Shown: positions 16,537-26,003 of the stretch, piece after piece
Layout: each line of letters starts with the position of its first letter
Numbering within the stretch: position 1 is the stretch's first letter
Source: Clostridium_AD sp050717635
GTDB lineage: Bacteria > Bacillota > Clostridia > Clostridiales > Clostridiaceae
Length of the DNA stretch: 64,000 bases
Direction of reading: 5' to 3'
NCBI RefSeq assembly: GCF_050717635.1
Contig: NZ_JBOITO010000036.1
Coordinates: 124,001 to 188,000 of the forward strand
Translations under genes and position numbers: made by a program
The notes under the pieces: model-generated
What the model was told of the DNA's origin: nothing
Database searches by the model: none
The model's input: the letters and a program-made list of their open reading frames with translations, nothing else

Positions 16537-16693
16537 TCCACCCTTTTATAAAATTCATTTTCAATTTTAAAGGAAGTTTGCTATTGCAACCTCCAATATG
16601 TAAAATAGACTACTTTAATAATTTCTTTTGGTTAATGGTTAATGCTCATTCTCTTACTGTTGTAGCGTTATCTATGAATACTATAAATTATGC

Positions 16694-17008
16694 TTATTTT
16701 ACTCTTTGAGCAATTGGATGGTTTTCTTTAAACTGAACCAAATCCCATAAGTTTCCGTATAAATCTTTGAATACTGCAACTGTACCATATGATTGTTCTT
16801 TAGGTTCTCTAACAAATTCTATACCTTCTGAAATCATTTCGTTATAGTCTCTCCAAAAATCATCTGTTCCAAGAAATAGGAAAATTCGTCCTCCTGCCTG
16901 ATTTCCGATAAACGATAATTGTTCAGGTTTGGAAGCTCTTGCAAGTAATATTGTAGTTCCTGACGAACTTGGTGGAGACACTACCGCCCAACGTTTATCT
17001 TGTTCTGG
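16694..17008 (-). pseudogene. VOC protein, N-terminally truncated
   Basis: The frame encodes PEQDKRWAVVSPPSSSGTTI through VFKDLYGNLWDLVQF, the second half of a VOC/glyoxalase domain, and ends at 16694. Upstream the frame is cut at about 17008, where a dispersed 36-bp repeat begins and brings an in-frame stop. Only about 105 codons remain and no proper start is left, although an internal GTG or ATG could be used. It is probably non-functional. Confidence 0.75.
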
Positions 17009-17013
17009 TGGGT

Positions 17014-17049
17014 AACTAAGGAATTAACTTAGTAGGTCTTTTATAAAAA
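17014..17049. repeat. 36-bp dispersed repeat, copy 2
   Basis: It is near-identical to 3094-3129 and directly abuts the broken 5' end of the VOC gene, marking a recombination edge. Confidence 0.7.
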
Positions 17050-17109
17050 CTATGTAGTTACTATAAATAACATCGGTTGTGACACTTGATAAGAATATTG
17101 TAAATTAAA

Positions 17110-17577
17110 TCATTTTTTCAGTGTGTAAGTTAATAGCGGAATTTTACGTCCTCTTTTGACAAGTGATTCAATTTCACCAACCTGTATGGCCCCCATTTTC
17201 GTATAAAATTCTTTTGCTTGTGGGCTTGTTACAATCGAAAATTCTTTGATATTATTTTTTTTACAGTTTTCAACCATATGTTTCCATAATAATCTCCCAT
17301 ATCCTTTATTTATATATTGAGGGTCAATATATAAATATTCTAACGAAGGTTCATTATTTTCAATTATAAAACCATAAAATCCGACTATATTTCCATCCTT
17401 TTCTATAACAAAAGTTAAATTATTACTTATGAATTTTTCAGTTACTCTATAAAAGGATTTAAATTTTTCTATGTGCTCAGAATCATAATTCCAATATGAT
17501 TCTGATTCTATAGCAATTTTTGTTAGAATCTCACATTCATCTACTTCAGCACTCCGTATGTTCAATCTTGTCTTCAC
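17110..17577 (-). CDS. GNAT N-acetyltransferase
   Basis: The 155-residue protein has PSLEYLYIDPQYINKGYGRLLW, with the acetyl-CoA loop NKGYGR near residues 90-95, and ends with SPQAKEFYTKMGAIQVGE. This is the small stand-alone GNAT class found next to resistance genes. Starts behind GGGGGTG. Single-gene cassette. Confidence 0.85.
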   Translation of the reverse strand: MKTRLNIRSAEVDECEILTKIAIESESYWNYDSEHIEKFKSFYRVTEKFISNNLTFVIEKDGNIVGFYGFIIENNEPSLEYLYIDPQYINKGYGRLLWKHMVENCKKNNIKEFSIVTSPQAKEFYTKMGAIQVGEIESLVKRGRKIPLLTYTLKK

Positions 17578-17728
17578 CCCCGCTATAAATTTTCTGTAAT
17601 ACCATTAATTCAAATTGTGACAAAGTTTAAGAAAAGTACGTATTAAATCTAAATTATGATTATGGGTGCTTTATTTCAGATCTTAAACTGTATGGCTACT
17701 TCCTATACTGATTTGAAACTATAATTAT

Positions 17729-18205
17729 TTATTCGCCTTCATAATAATCTACATTAGTATTCTTTTTATAAAATGTACTTGATTTACCATTTACAATTAT
17801 ACCGACTTTATCTGAGTTAGGATAACACACTATATCAGGAGAATTAACTGTATCATAGCCTACGTAGGTAAGCATTTCATTCTGTGACAAATTGATGATT
17901 CTATGTGCTCCTTTTTCTGATGGAGGGCAAACAATAATATCGCCTGCTGAAATTATTGTTTCACCGTTAGGTGTTTCTAAAATGCCCTTACCACTAATAA
18001 TATAAAAAACTTCTTCACTTTTAAGATGGTAGTGGTACGGATAATTAGCTTTCTTTGGTGGAATTTCATATATAGCAACATAGCACTGATTTTCTTTACT
18101 TCTCTCTGTTACTTCATACTTTTTATATTCGTAAGGATCATGTTCACATTTATGTCTTGGTGTAATTAAATTTTTATTAGTTGTTTGAATTTCACGGCTA
18201 TCCAT
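17729..18205 (-). CDS. Cupin-domain protein
   Basis: A single cupin barrel is visible: YPYHYHLKSEEVFYIISGKG supplies the H-x-H..E metal ligands of motif 1, and GDIIVCPPSEKGAHRI supplies the motif 2 His. The ATG at 18205, behind GAAGGGA, gives 158 residues. Such proteins bind metal and act as isomerases, dioxygenases or sensors. No partner domain is present. Confidence 0.75.
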   Translation of the reverse strand: MDSREIQTTNKNLITPRHKCEHDPYEYKKYEVTERSKENQCYVAIYEIPPKKANYPYHYHLKSEEVFYIISGKGILETPNGETIISAGDIIVCPPSEKGAHRIINLSQNEMLTYVGYDTVNSPDIVCYPNSDKVGIIVNGKSSTFYKKNTNVDYYEGE

Positions 18206-18356
18206 TAAATAATCTCCCTTCAATATCTGTGTATAGTGTAGTATAAGAACCTTCACATTTAGGCCTAATAATGTATACTAAATACTCGCTATCATGTTTT
18301 GAATATTCTTACTTTTCAACTGGCAATTCCTTGATATAAAAAATATATAAATCTAA

Positions 18357-18863
18357 TTATATATTTTTTATATAGCGATACTCATTTAATTCTTTTCCAA
18401 TATTCAACTTCTTTACTGTTCCATCATGCTGAAATCCTATCTGTTCATAGAACCTTCGAGCATTCACATTTTCTTCAAGTACCCAAAGAGAAATTTTGTT
18501 AAATCCTCTATTTTTCAATTCTTTTATTCCCCATTTTATTAATTCAGTACCTATTCCTTGATTCCAGTAATTCGGTAATAAGTATATTCCCCATATCTCA
18601 CCCCAATGGCCATCTAATTCTACATCTCTACATTTTCCTAAAGTCATAAATCCAACAGGCTTGTCTCCCTTAAATATCACCACATTTTCTTCTGATTTAT
18701 TAAGTAATGCTTTTTTAAAATATTCCCCCCTTTTTTCAGCACTCATATTATCAAGTATTAAATCTGGAATAATTGATTTGTATGCAGTCTTCCATGATTG
18801 AGAGTGAATATATCCTAATATTTTAGAGTCATTAATATCTGCATAACGAATATAGCTATCCAT
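18357..18863 (-). CDS. GNAT N-acetyltransferase
   Basis: The 168-residue GNAT begins IRYADINDSKILGYIHSQSW. It carries GIYLLPNYWNQGIGTELI, with loop NQGIGT, and NVNARRFYEQIGFQHDGT. The layout is typical of the YhhY/PhnO-like stand-alone class. The substrate is unknown. Single-gene cassette. Confidence 0.85.
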   Translation of the reverse strand: MDSYIRYADINDSKILGYIHSQSWKTAYKSIIPDLILDNMSAEKRGEYFKKALLNKSEENVVIFKGDKPVGFMTLGKCRDVELDGHWGEIWGIYLLPNYWNQGIGTELIKWGIKELKNRGFNKISLWVLEENVNARRFYEQIGFQHDGTVKKLNIGKELNEYRYIKNI

Positions 18864-18913
18864 ATTATTCCCCTTCGCTCCACTTTCAGCACATCAGTTT
18901 CAGTTTTCAACTT

Positions 18914-19747
18914 CTATAAATCTTCAATAAAATCTTTTATGGCTGACTTAAATTGCTCATTATTCTCTAAATATAACATGTGTTTGCCTTGCATAATTCT
19001 AATATTTTTATTAGGAAATTTAAAGTTTTTATAATGATTGGGACCAACAGCATAATCTTCATTTCCAGTTATAACAAGTACAGGAACAATTATTTCTTTT
19101 GTAAGATCAAAATAATTTGTGAAATAATCTTGGTTGCTAAAAGCCTGATTTGCCATAGTTGCATTAAAGTTTTCTATTTGGTTACTAACATCATTTACTC
19201 TTAAAAAGTTATTATAATCTCTATACTGGAGTTTATAAAATATATCTTTTTCAATAAGTATATTAACAATATATTTCCATTTTTCTATAGTAGAATTATA
19301 TGTATCTAATTGTACATTTTCTTCACCTAACAGTTTAGACCCGTAGTATATTTGACTTTCAAGTGAGTACTCAAAATTAAGAGTAGAATTTAACAGAATA
19401 ATTTTATCAACAAACTTCGAATATTTATAAACGTAATTTACAGCTATAATCCCTCCAAATGAATGTGCCATTACTATCCACTTTGCTATTCCTAATTTTT
19501 TTCTTATTTCTTCAATATCATCTATTATTCTATCTATAGAATAATCACCATCAATAGTCCCTCCTGACCTGGCACTTCCCCTTTGATTAAAATATATTAT
19601 ATTCATAAAGCTTTCTAATGAATTACCGCCTAATACTTCAAAGTCAAGACTACCTTCTCCTGGCCCACCATGAATGAATATACAAGGTATACCCTCTCCA
19701 GACTGTTTTACATATAGATTAACTTTATCACTCATTTCTAAATACAT
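18914..19747 (-). CDS. Alpha/beta hydrolase (proline-iminopeptidase-like)
   Basis: The 277-residue enzyme has HGGPGEGS near residues 26-33 (oxyanion region, as in prolyl aminopeptidases) and the nucleophile elbow MAHSFGG near 93-99. A late Asp in VITGNEDYAVGP and the His in MQGKHMLYLEN complete the triad. It may cleave N-terminal proline peptides or small esters. No signal peptide, so it is cytoplasmic. Confidence 0.85.
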   Translation of the reverse strand: MYLEMSDKVNLYVKQSGEGIPCIFIHGGPGEGSLDFEVLGGNSLESFMNIIYFNQRGSARSGGTIDGDYSIDRIIDDIEEIRKKLGIAKWIVMAHSFGGIIAVNYVYKYSKFVDKIILLNSTLNFEYSLESQIYYGSKLLGEENVQLDTYNSTIEKWKYIVNILIEKDIFYKLQYRDYNNFLRVNDVSNQIENFNATMANQAFSNQDYFTNYFDLTKEIIVPVLVITGNEDYAVGPNHYKNFKFPNKNIRIMQGKHMLYLENNEQFKSAIKDFIEDL

Positions 19748-19829
19748 TTAATTGTCCCACCGTTGTTCAATTTCTATATATATAGTTAGGTCATAATAAA
19801 TTATCACTGTGCCTTAATATAATAATATG

Positions 19830-20243
19830 TTAGAATTCATACCTACTCAAATTATTTATATTCCATCTTACCATTCTTTCCTTAAATACATCATGCATAA
19901 TACTGATACTCTCATCATTGAACTCTAACCATTGGTATTTATCATGTTCATCAGATAGTATTACATCACCATCTTTTATTGTGCATAAATATATAACACC
20001 CGTTATTTGGTATTCCTTAGAAACAAAATTCCAAGTATCTAAAAGTTTATATGAATTTATAACTAAATTAATTTCTTCCTTTACTTCTCTAAATAGCGTC
20101 TCTTCTGCTGTTTCTCCAAACTCCATCCTTCCACCAGGCAATTCCCATAAGTAACCTGTTTCTTCCGTCTTATGTAATGCTAAATATTTATTATTATTTA
20201 TAATAAGTGCCTTTGTTGCAAAGTAAATTTTCTTGTTCTCCAT
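19830..20243 (-). CDS. Nudix hydrolase (MutT-like)
   Basis: The 137-residue protein has a Nudix box GRMEFGE, seven residues, then REVKEEINL. The usual Gly near the end of the box is Asn here, but all metal-binding Glu residues are kept. It is the intact relative of three fragments elsewhere in the array (28878, 30515 and 31733). Starts behind AGGGGGAT. Confidence 0.85.
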   Translation of the reverse strand: MENKKIYFATKALIINNNKYLALHKTEETGYLWELPGGRMEFGETAEETLFREVKEEINLVINSYKLLDTWNFVSKEYQITGVIYLCTIKDGDVILSDEHDKYQWLEFNDESISIMHDVFKERMVRWNINNLSRYEF

Positions 20244-20382
20244 ACAATAAATCCCCCTAAGACCTTCAAATAACTATATAATCCACAAGAATTAATATCT
20301 CCATTAATGAGAACATAATAATTGGCATTATCTGTTTCATATCCAAATATGGTCATCTCCTTGTTGCAGAATATTTTACTGT

Positions 20383-20961
20383 TTAGCTTTGAATTTTCCT
20401 CTTACAATAAATATAAGTAACAAAAACTCCTCTATCATCTTGATTTTCAATGTATTTAATTAACTCAAATGAATTATTTATATTTTCAAAATCAGTTGCT
20501 TGAATTAAGTCCTTTTTTTTAATTTTAGAGTCAACATTATGCTTGTCCCCAAACCCACAGATAAATAAAATACCATCATCTGTTATATGGTTTTCTATAT
20601 CTGCAAATTGTTCCTTATTTAATCTATAATGATTAATTAAAATATTATCAAATATGCCTATATCCTTTAATGAATTTGCAATACTTAAATCAATTTGTTC
20701 TGTATTTACTAAATAATTATCTCGTTTTGTAAACATTTTTAAACGTTCAAGTGCCTTACTACTGAAATCAACTCCTGTTACTTTAAAACCCTTATCACTT
20801 AAAAACAGTGTATTCCTTCCATCCCCACATGCAATATCAAGAACGGAACCCATTTTAAAGTATCCTATATTTTCAACCACTGACTTTTCAGGACTTAATG
20901 GCTTATCATCTCTATTAGCAAATTTATCATCCCAGTATTGTTTATTTCCCATATACTCCAT
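20383..20961 (-). CDS. SAM-dependent methyltransferase (TehB-like)
   Basis: The 192-residue class I methyltransferase starts MEYMGNKQYWDDKFANRDDK and has motif I VLDIACGDGRNTLFLSDKG near residues 40-58 with the acidic GVDFSSKAL loop. The short form resembles tellurite-resistance TehB and small thiol/metal methyltransferases. The substrate is unknown. Starts behind GGGAGGT. Single-gene cassette. Confidence 0.8.
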   Translation of the reverse strand: MEYMGNKQYWDDKFANRDDKPLSPEKSVVENIGYFKMGSVLDIACGDGRNTLFLSDKGFKVTGVDFSSKALERLKMFTKRDNYLVNTEQIDLSIANSLKDIGIFDNILINHYRLNKEQFADIENHITDDGILFICGFGDKHNVDSKIKKKDLIQATDFENINNSFELIKYIENQDDRGVFVTYIYCKRKIQS

Positions 20962-21107
20962 TTTATAACCTCCCAGTGCTGTATTTCCAACACTATAGTA
21001 ATATACCCATATCTAATACAGATACTTTCATTTCCAACAATGCTTTATAAAATGGATTTGATTTTTAAATTTTAATTCGTTTTAAAGATAACCAACCCCT
21101 ATGTTCA

Positions 21108-21200
21108 TTATTTTTCGTTATCAATGTTTTCAATATATAAACTTATTTCACCACAATCTGGGCATATCGCAACTATCGGTTTTTCACTAAAACTTTTTTA
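21108..21200 (-). pseudogene. C-terminal remnant of a zinc-ribbon protein
   Basis: The frame reads KPIVAICPDCGEISLYIENI and stops at 21108. It parallels the tail of the protein at 7222 (SVCPKCGYIELYTEDLENV). The upstream part is cut off by a GACGCATGATATGAATG block resembling the array elements. No start is available. Confidence 0.6.
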
Positions 21201-21253
21201 GTTATGACGCATGATATGAATGTTTCGACTTAACTAAAAATAAAAGATTATAC

Positions 21254-21700
21254 TTATTTGTTGTTTTTAAAGTCTATTTTCTTATAATGCTCTAACTCTT
21301 CATTCGGATAAGCTCCTGTCCAATGGTATGGCTGTAATTCATTAAGAGTTACAAATTTAAGAACGTTGTCTTTATTTGTTACGCCAACTTTTACATCCTT
21401 TCCCCAATAGCGTAATCTCTCTTGACATACACCACAAGGTGAAAGCACCTTAAATGGAGAGACTTCATCGTCCCTTGTAATGCATAGGCAATGTGTTACG
21501 TTTGCTTGATATTTCTGTGCTTCGCACATTGCCCCTGTTTCTATACATACTGACACACTGGTATTAGCAGTTTCTAACGCCACACTTATTAAATACTTAT
21601 CATCTTCAGTATGAATTACTGCCACACCACCCCATCTTATTGGAAAACGATGCTCAATAAATTCAACAGCTTTTCTGTACATGTTTTGTTCTATATCCAT
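21254..21700 (-). CDS. Cytidine/blasticidin-deaminase-like enzyme
   Basis: The 148-residue protein has the zinc-deaminase signature ETGAMCEA, supplying a Cys ligand and catalytic Glu, and SPCGVCQERL supplying two more Cys ligands. A Cys rather than His first ligand matches blasticidin-S deaminases and tetrameric cytidine deaminases. It probably deaminates a cytosine nucleoside or a nucleoside antibiotic. Starts behind AAGGGG with TATAAT just upstream. Confidence 0.8.
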   Translation of the reverse strand: MDIEQNMYRKAVEFIEHRFPIRWGGVAVIHTEDDKYLISVALETANTSVSVCIETGAMCEAQKYQANVTHCLCITRDDEVSPFKVLSPCGVCQERLRYWGKDVKVGVTNKDNVLKFVTLNELQPYHWTGAYPNEELEHYKKIDFKNNK

Positions 21701-21740
21701 AATTTCAACCCCTTATTATATAAATAATGCATCGAGATAA

Positions 21741-21800
21741 ACTACTATTGTCCTCAATCGTAGTTTAATGATTGAGGAAATATTTATGAAAATTACGAAG
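21741..21800 (-). repeat. Array intergenic element with perfect inverted repeat
   Basis: TCCTCAATC (21751-21759) and GATTGAGGA (21770-21778) form a perfect nine-pair stem with a ten-base loop. Outer blocks AACTACTATTG and AAATATTTATGAAAATTACG match other elements. Confidence 0.6.
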
Positions 21801-21806
21801 CAATTA

Positions 21807-22265
21807 CTATTTTAATTTACACTCATATACACACTTTTGTTTTACACCCTTTAGATACATTTCATTATGTGGTGGCAACTCTACTATTTCTTTAAGTTTA
21901 AGTCCCGCCTTCTCGCAAGTTTTTCGAGATGGAAAGTTATCTGGATTGCAAGTTATTATTAAACTATCCATTCCATGAACAATTGCTACCTGTTTAATGA
22001 TTTTACAAGCCTTTGAAGCATAATTGTTGCCTCTATAAGATTCTTTAATCTCATAACCAATATGGCCACCATAATATATATTCTGATTATAGCCGACACG
22101 AATATCAATAACACCTATACTATCATTAAAATTGTGTAAATAAATCCTATATTTATATGCAGGTACATAGCCTTTTTCATCATTAGAAGGTGTCTTTTCT
22201 TCTATCTTTAAATCAATTTCACCATCTGTTAAAAAATCAAAATCAAAATCCTTGAACTCGAACAT
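21807..22265 (-). CDS. GNAT N-acetyltransferase
   Basis: The GNAT carries YYGGHIGYEIKESYRGNNYA near its middle, with a loop RGNNYA that lacks the second Gly, and PSRKTCEKAGLKLKEI at motif B. The ATG at 22265 follows GAGAGGGGAT and gives 152 residues; a 14-residue longer form is less likely. It belongs to the same GGHIGY subgroup as the gene at 8637. Confidence 0.85.
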   Translation of the reverse strand: MFEFKDFDFDFLTDGEIDLKIEEKTPSNDEKGYVPAYKYRIYLHNFNDSIGVIDIRVGYNQNIYYGGHIGYEIKESYRGNNYASKACKIIKQVAIVHGMDSLIITCNPDNFPSRKTCEKAGLKLKEIVELPPHNEMYLKGVKQKCVYECKLK

Positions 22266-22314
22266 TCTATCCCCTCTCCATTTCCATATAAAATATAGCT
22301 TTGGCACAAAACAT

Positions 22315-22932
22315 TTATTTACTATAATCTACATTCGTGTGAATGCCATTTAGAAATTCTTTGTTAATCAATTTTAGTACAATCTTCTTATAAAACATGT
22401 ATCCTATCCAAGCACCAAAAGTATTTAATATTATGTCATCAATATCGAATGACCTGCCTATATTTCCTACATAGTAAGATAAAAGTTGATTAATCTCTAT
22501 TCCTAAAGAAAATAAAAATGAATATAAAAGTGTCTTTCTAACATTGTAAAACTTCCTCCATAATATTGGTAGTAGTAAGCCAAATGGAAATAATAGTAAC
22601 GTATTACCCAAAATATTCTTAATCCAAAATCTAATCATAAAATTATGCATTTGTGAATCTTGTGGAATATTAATAACACTATCTATTGTGTTAAAAACTG
22701 GTACAAAGTTTACTGAAACCATCCCCTTACTTCCATCCCAGTTTATCATTAGTGGGAATAAAGTTATTCCTATAAAACTGAGAATATAGACAAGAAAAAG
22801 ATTTAACACAATTTCTCTTTTAATTGAAAACTGAACTTTACTGCGATTTTTGAGAATTGAAACTACTCTAACCAGTATCCACATAGGTAGAATAATTATG
22901 AACAAAAATTCAATTTCTAACCTAATACCCAT
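22315..22932 (-). CDS. VanZ-family membrane protein
   Basis: The 205-residue protein has about four membrane segments. It contains the VanZ-type block FPFGLLLPILWRKF and SFLFSLGIEINQLLSYYVGN, with GRSFDIDDIILNTFGAWIGY. VanZ proteins raise teicoplanin tolerance or are of unknown role. The ORF ends 49 bases before the GNAT gene at 21807-22265. Starts behind AAGGGTGA. Confidence 0.85.
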   Translation of the reverse strand: MGIRLEIEFLFIIILPMWILVRVVSILKNRSKVQFSIKREIVLNLFLVYILSFIGITLFPLMINWDGSKGMVSVNFVPVFNTIDSVINIPQDSQMHNFMIRFWIKNILGNTLLLFPFGLLLPILWRKFYNVRKTLLYSFLFSLGIEINQLLSYYVGNIGRSFDIDDIILNTFGAWIGYMFYKKIVLKLINKEFLNGIHTNVDYSK

Positions 22933-23106
22933 TAAAAATCACCCTTTCACTGCTTTTTGACCACTCAAATAAAATAATTAATGTTATTGTAATATACTTA
23001 TGATCTTATCTAACTGTTATTTTAAATTTTATTTTCATCATTAAACTCTTACATATTAATTAATTGTTCAATTATTTCAGGTTAATTAAAAATACTGGAT
23101 ACCATT

Positions 23107-23721
23107 TTAGATATCTCCACAACCATCTATAACTAAATCTACTTGTTCATATGGGTTATGCTCCTTCATATATCTATCTTCTTGAACCATCCAGTTTTTC
23201 TCCCACATGTCTCTTGATGTTTCTCCATCTCGTTCAATTCCACGGGCAAGACGGATTCCCCTCGAACAATCAACAAAAACTTTATAATCATACAAATTAA
23301 CCAATTCTTTTCTTATAGAATAAACTCCCTCAACAACTACTATTCCGCCAATACATACTACGTTCCAGTCACCTAACATATCTGAAGCCCAGTCATATAT
23401 TTGATATTTAGAATTCACATTATTAGCCAATGGATCTAATACTTGTTCTTTAAATCTCCGCCAATCAACATCAGCTCCAATCGGTTTTTCTATAGCAGTC
23501 CCCTTAATTCTTTTAGCTGATGATATATAAAAATCATCCATATGTATAATAGTTATATCTGAACTCAATTCTGCTAATTGTTTTGTAAATGTACTTTTGC
23601 CTGAACCACCACAGCCATCTACTCCAACCAAAAGAGTTGACTGCTTTCTTGGCAGGTTATCCAATGTCATTAATAGCTGTTCAAATGATTTAAATTCTCC
23701 CCGTATACTTTTAAATATCAT
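23107..23721 (-). CDS. Uridine-kinase-like P-loop kinase
   Basis: The 204-residue protein has a Walker A GVDGCGGSGKST near residues 33-44, the DDFY motif (IHMDDFYIS) of the uridine kinase/phosphoribulokinase family near 80-88, and an Arg-rich lid (RGIRLARGIERDGETSRDMW). It probably phosphorylates a nucleoside or sugar. Its use as a drug phosphotransferase is possible but not evident. Confidence 0.8.
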   Translation of the reverse strand: MIFKSIRGEFKSFEQLLMTLDNLPRKQSTLLVGVDGCGGSGKSTFTKQLAELSSDITIIHMDDFYISSAKRIKGTAIEKPIGADVDWRRFKEQVLDPLANNVNSKYQIYDWASDMLGDWNVVCIGGIVVVEGVYSIRKELVNLYDYKVFVDCSRGIRLARGIERDGETSRDMWEKNWMVQEDRYMKEHNPYEQVDLVIDGCGDI

Positions 23722-23786
23722 ATTTTATCAATCCTTTTATTATCATAGATTTTTAGATCTTTTTTAAGATTATTCAGAACTTATAA

Positions 23787-24278
23787 TTAGTAATCATACT
23801 CATACTTGCCAACACCGATCTTTTGAGTTAATACTTCGTTTTCTCTGGCTTTCCTTATCTCAATAAGATTTAGAACATTATATCCTCTTTTAGATAAGAA
23901 CGGTATTATTTTATCATTATTAGGATGTACATAATTAAACACTGTACTTCCGCCCAATCTTTGTGCAATATCCTCTGCCTTTTCATATAATTTTGAGCCT
24001 ATTCCATTTCTTCTTGTATTATGAGAAACAAATAAAGATTCAGCCCAAACCGTTTCACTTTCAACTCGGCATACTAAATATCCTAATAGCTCTTTGTTAC
24101 TATCCTCAGCCACAAATACAGGATACTTTCCTTCCATATACTCTCTAAATTCTTCTTTTCCTTGCTCTATATTAGGAATAGATCTAACTGTTTTAAGCCG
24201 TCTCAAATCTACTCTGAACTGTGCTATTAATACTGATATTTTTTCTTCGTCATTTGATTTTGCTAACCGTATAATCAT
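23787..24278 (-). CDS. GNAT N-acetyltransferase
   Basis: The 163-residue enzyme begins IIRLAKSNDEEKISVLIAQF and has AESLFVSHNTRRNGIGSKLYE, with loop RRNGIG. The region NDKIIPFLSKRGYNVLNLIE follows. This organisation matches aminoglycoside 6'-type and related GNATs. Single-gene cassette. Confidence 0.85.
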   Translation of the reverse strand: MIIRLAKSNDEEKISVLIAQFRVDLRRLKTVRSIPNIEQGKEEFREYMEGKYPVFVAEDSNKELLGYLVCRVESETVWAESLFVSHNTRRNGIGSKLYEKAEDIAQRLGGSTVFNYVHPNNDKIIPFLSKRGYNVLNLIEIRKARENEVLTQKIGVGKYEYDY

Positions 24279-24457
24279 AGTTTCTTCCCCCTTAGTAATT
24301 CGTTTTATTTGAATTTATTTGAATACAATACAATTAAGGTTAACCAATTTGTTTGGTCATCTGTTCGATTTCAAATTATATTTTCCTTACTTTAAAGATA
24401 AATGATAGTGGACGCATTTTTGCCTTTTTTTTGACCTGTTGTCAATATTACAATAAA

Positions 24458-24477
24458 AACTGAAAGAAGTTTCCCAT
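24458..24477. repeat. 20-bp echo of the serine-hydrolase gene
   Basis: AACTGAAAGAAGTTTCCCAT occurs here and, identically, at 26256-26275 inside the serine-hydrolase pseudogene. A chance match of this length in the window is unlikely, so it looks like a residual gene fragment. The rest of 24313-24486 shows no gene. Confidence 0.6.
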
Positions 24478-24486
24478 AACGTAAAT

Positions 24487-24813
24487 TTATGAATTAGATA
24501 AAGCAAATCCTCCAATAATCATAGTAGTTACTTTATTTTTTGTATTTATTAAACTTAAAGCCAAAGTAAACCCAATTGCTAAAATTAATGTAGTGGTAGG
24601 TCCCATATCCCAAGGATTCTGATAATCCTCTAATCCTCTTCTAAAATCTATATCTTTAGGATACTTATATACTTGTCCAACTTTATTAAATCCTGTACTG
24701 ACATGAGCACCAACAGTATAAGAACTTATTCCATGTGCAATTTCATGTAAGAATGTAGATACTATAAAACAGCAAACTAATATTACAAACCATTTTATCA
24801 AAGCTTTTTTCAT
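24487..24813 (-). CDS. M50-type membrane metallopeptidase, probably C-terminally truncated
   Basis: After one membrane segment, STFLHEIAHGISSYTVGAHV provides the HExxH zinc motif. A second hydrophobic stretch follows and the frame stops at IGGFALSNS. Proteins with this start are normally well over 108 residues, with more helices, so the 3' end is probably missing. The ATG at 24813 follows GGAGGG. The next 30 bases contain a fragment of another cassette, supporting loss by recombination. Confidence 0.6.
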   Translation of the reverse strand: MKKALIKWFVILVCCFIVSTFLHEIAHGISSYTVGAHVSTGFNKVGQVYKYPKDIDFRRGLEDYQNPWDMGPTTTLILAIGFTLALSLINTKNKVTTMIIGGFALSNS

Positions 24814-24913
24814 TGTGAATCCCTCCGTTTTCATAATAAAAAACACTATTTCACATCATCGTCATATTTTATTATTGTGCCAACACTATATTCCTAATTG
24901 ATTATGCATCTTT

Positions 24914-25354
24914 CTATACTTGAAAAACTTTCTTAAAATTCTTCTGTTCTTTATTCCCAATATAGCCACACTTTATATAAAATGCGTGAGCTCCAACTCT
25001 TGTTGCTCCTGACACCAATCGGATGCCATAAGCACCTGTGTCCTGTGCCCATTCTTCAATTTTACATAAAAGCATTTTTCCAATACCATTTTTTTTAAAA
25101 TCAGATAAAACAGCAATACCCATAATGTTTTTCATAGGTGGTGCATATAGCAAATCATGATTATTTGCGTGAATATATCCAACTACTTTATCAGCAACTA
25201 TTGCTACGTATATTTTATGATTACTATCATTTATTAATTGTTCTAATTTCTTTTTTGTACCTTCAGCGGGATACTCATAACCCATTTCATTTTTATTCAG
25301 TAAAACAATTCCTATATAGTCCTGTATTGTGCATTCTCTAATAATAATTTTCAC
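24914..25354 (-). CDS. GNAT N-acetyltransferase
   Basis: The 146-residue GNAT begins IIRECTIQDYIGIVLLNKNE and has MGIAVLSDFKKNGIGKMLLC, with loop KKNGIGK, followed by VGAHAFYIKCGYIGNKEQKN. This resembles the AAC(6')-like small GNATs. The substrate is unknown. Confidence 0.85.
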   Translation of the reverse strand: MKIIIRECTIQDYIGIVLLNKNEMGYEYPAEGTKKKLEQLINDSNHKIYVAIVADKVVGYIHANNHDLLYAPPMKNIMGIAVLSDFKKNGIGKMLLCKIEEWAQDTGAYGIRLVSGATRVGAHAFYIKCGYIGNKEQKNFKKVFQV

Positions 25355-25445
25355 ATTAAAACCCCCAAGGAATTATAAATATATTCCATATTATAATTAC
25401 AACCTACCATAAGAATCAACACACAGTTCATTATAAGATTCTATT

Positions 25446-25868
25446 TCATCTTAATTTAAGTGTTTTCTTATGTAGAAATGGTTGGATTTGTGGATAGGTT
25501 AGCTTTTCTGGTAATTCATCAAATAATTTAACCTCGCCTATTTCTAAATTTGGTAATTCACCTATTTCATTTATCTCACTAAAGAACAATCTTCCGAATA
25601 GTTTGCCATTAGAATCATTCATTGAATAATCGCAAACTGGTTTTATGATAAATTTCTTTGCACCAGTCTCTTCAAACAATTCCCGCTTAGCAGTATGATC
25701 AATACTTTCACCCATTTCCCTATGCCCACCTGGAATTTCCCAAGTATCTTTCTTCTTATGTCTAACATAAACCCATTTTCCTTTATATATTGTTGATATT
25801 ACTGCAAACTTTAGATTTTCTTCATCAACCTCTCCTAAATCACAAAATTCTATTTCCATAGATTTCAC
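25446..25868 (-). CDS. Nudix hydrolase
   Basis: A complete Nudix box reads GHREMGE, seven residues, then RELFEETGA (residues 48-70 of 140). The proposed fold starts MEIEFCDLGEVDEENLKFAV. No extra domain. It is a different subgroup from the gene at 19830. Start behind GGGGTG. Confidence 0.85.
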   Translation of the reverse strand: MKSMEIEFCDLGEVDEENLKFAVISTIYKGKWVYVRHKKKDTWEIPGGHREMGESIDHTAKRELFEETGAKKFIIKPVCDYSMNDSNGKLFGRLFFSEINEIGELPNLEIGEVKLFDELPEKLTYPQIQPFLHKKTLKLR

Positions 25869-26003
25869 ACCCCATTTTCTATTTATTTCTGTTTCAATAT
25901 GCCCTATTTTACTGATGCGTGCTATATGAAAATAAATCCTCCAGTATAAGTATATTTAGTACCTTTTTATCACGATGTAATATTTTACACATACAGCATT
26001 TTT

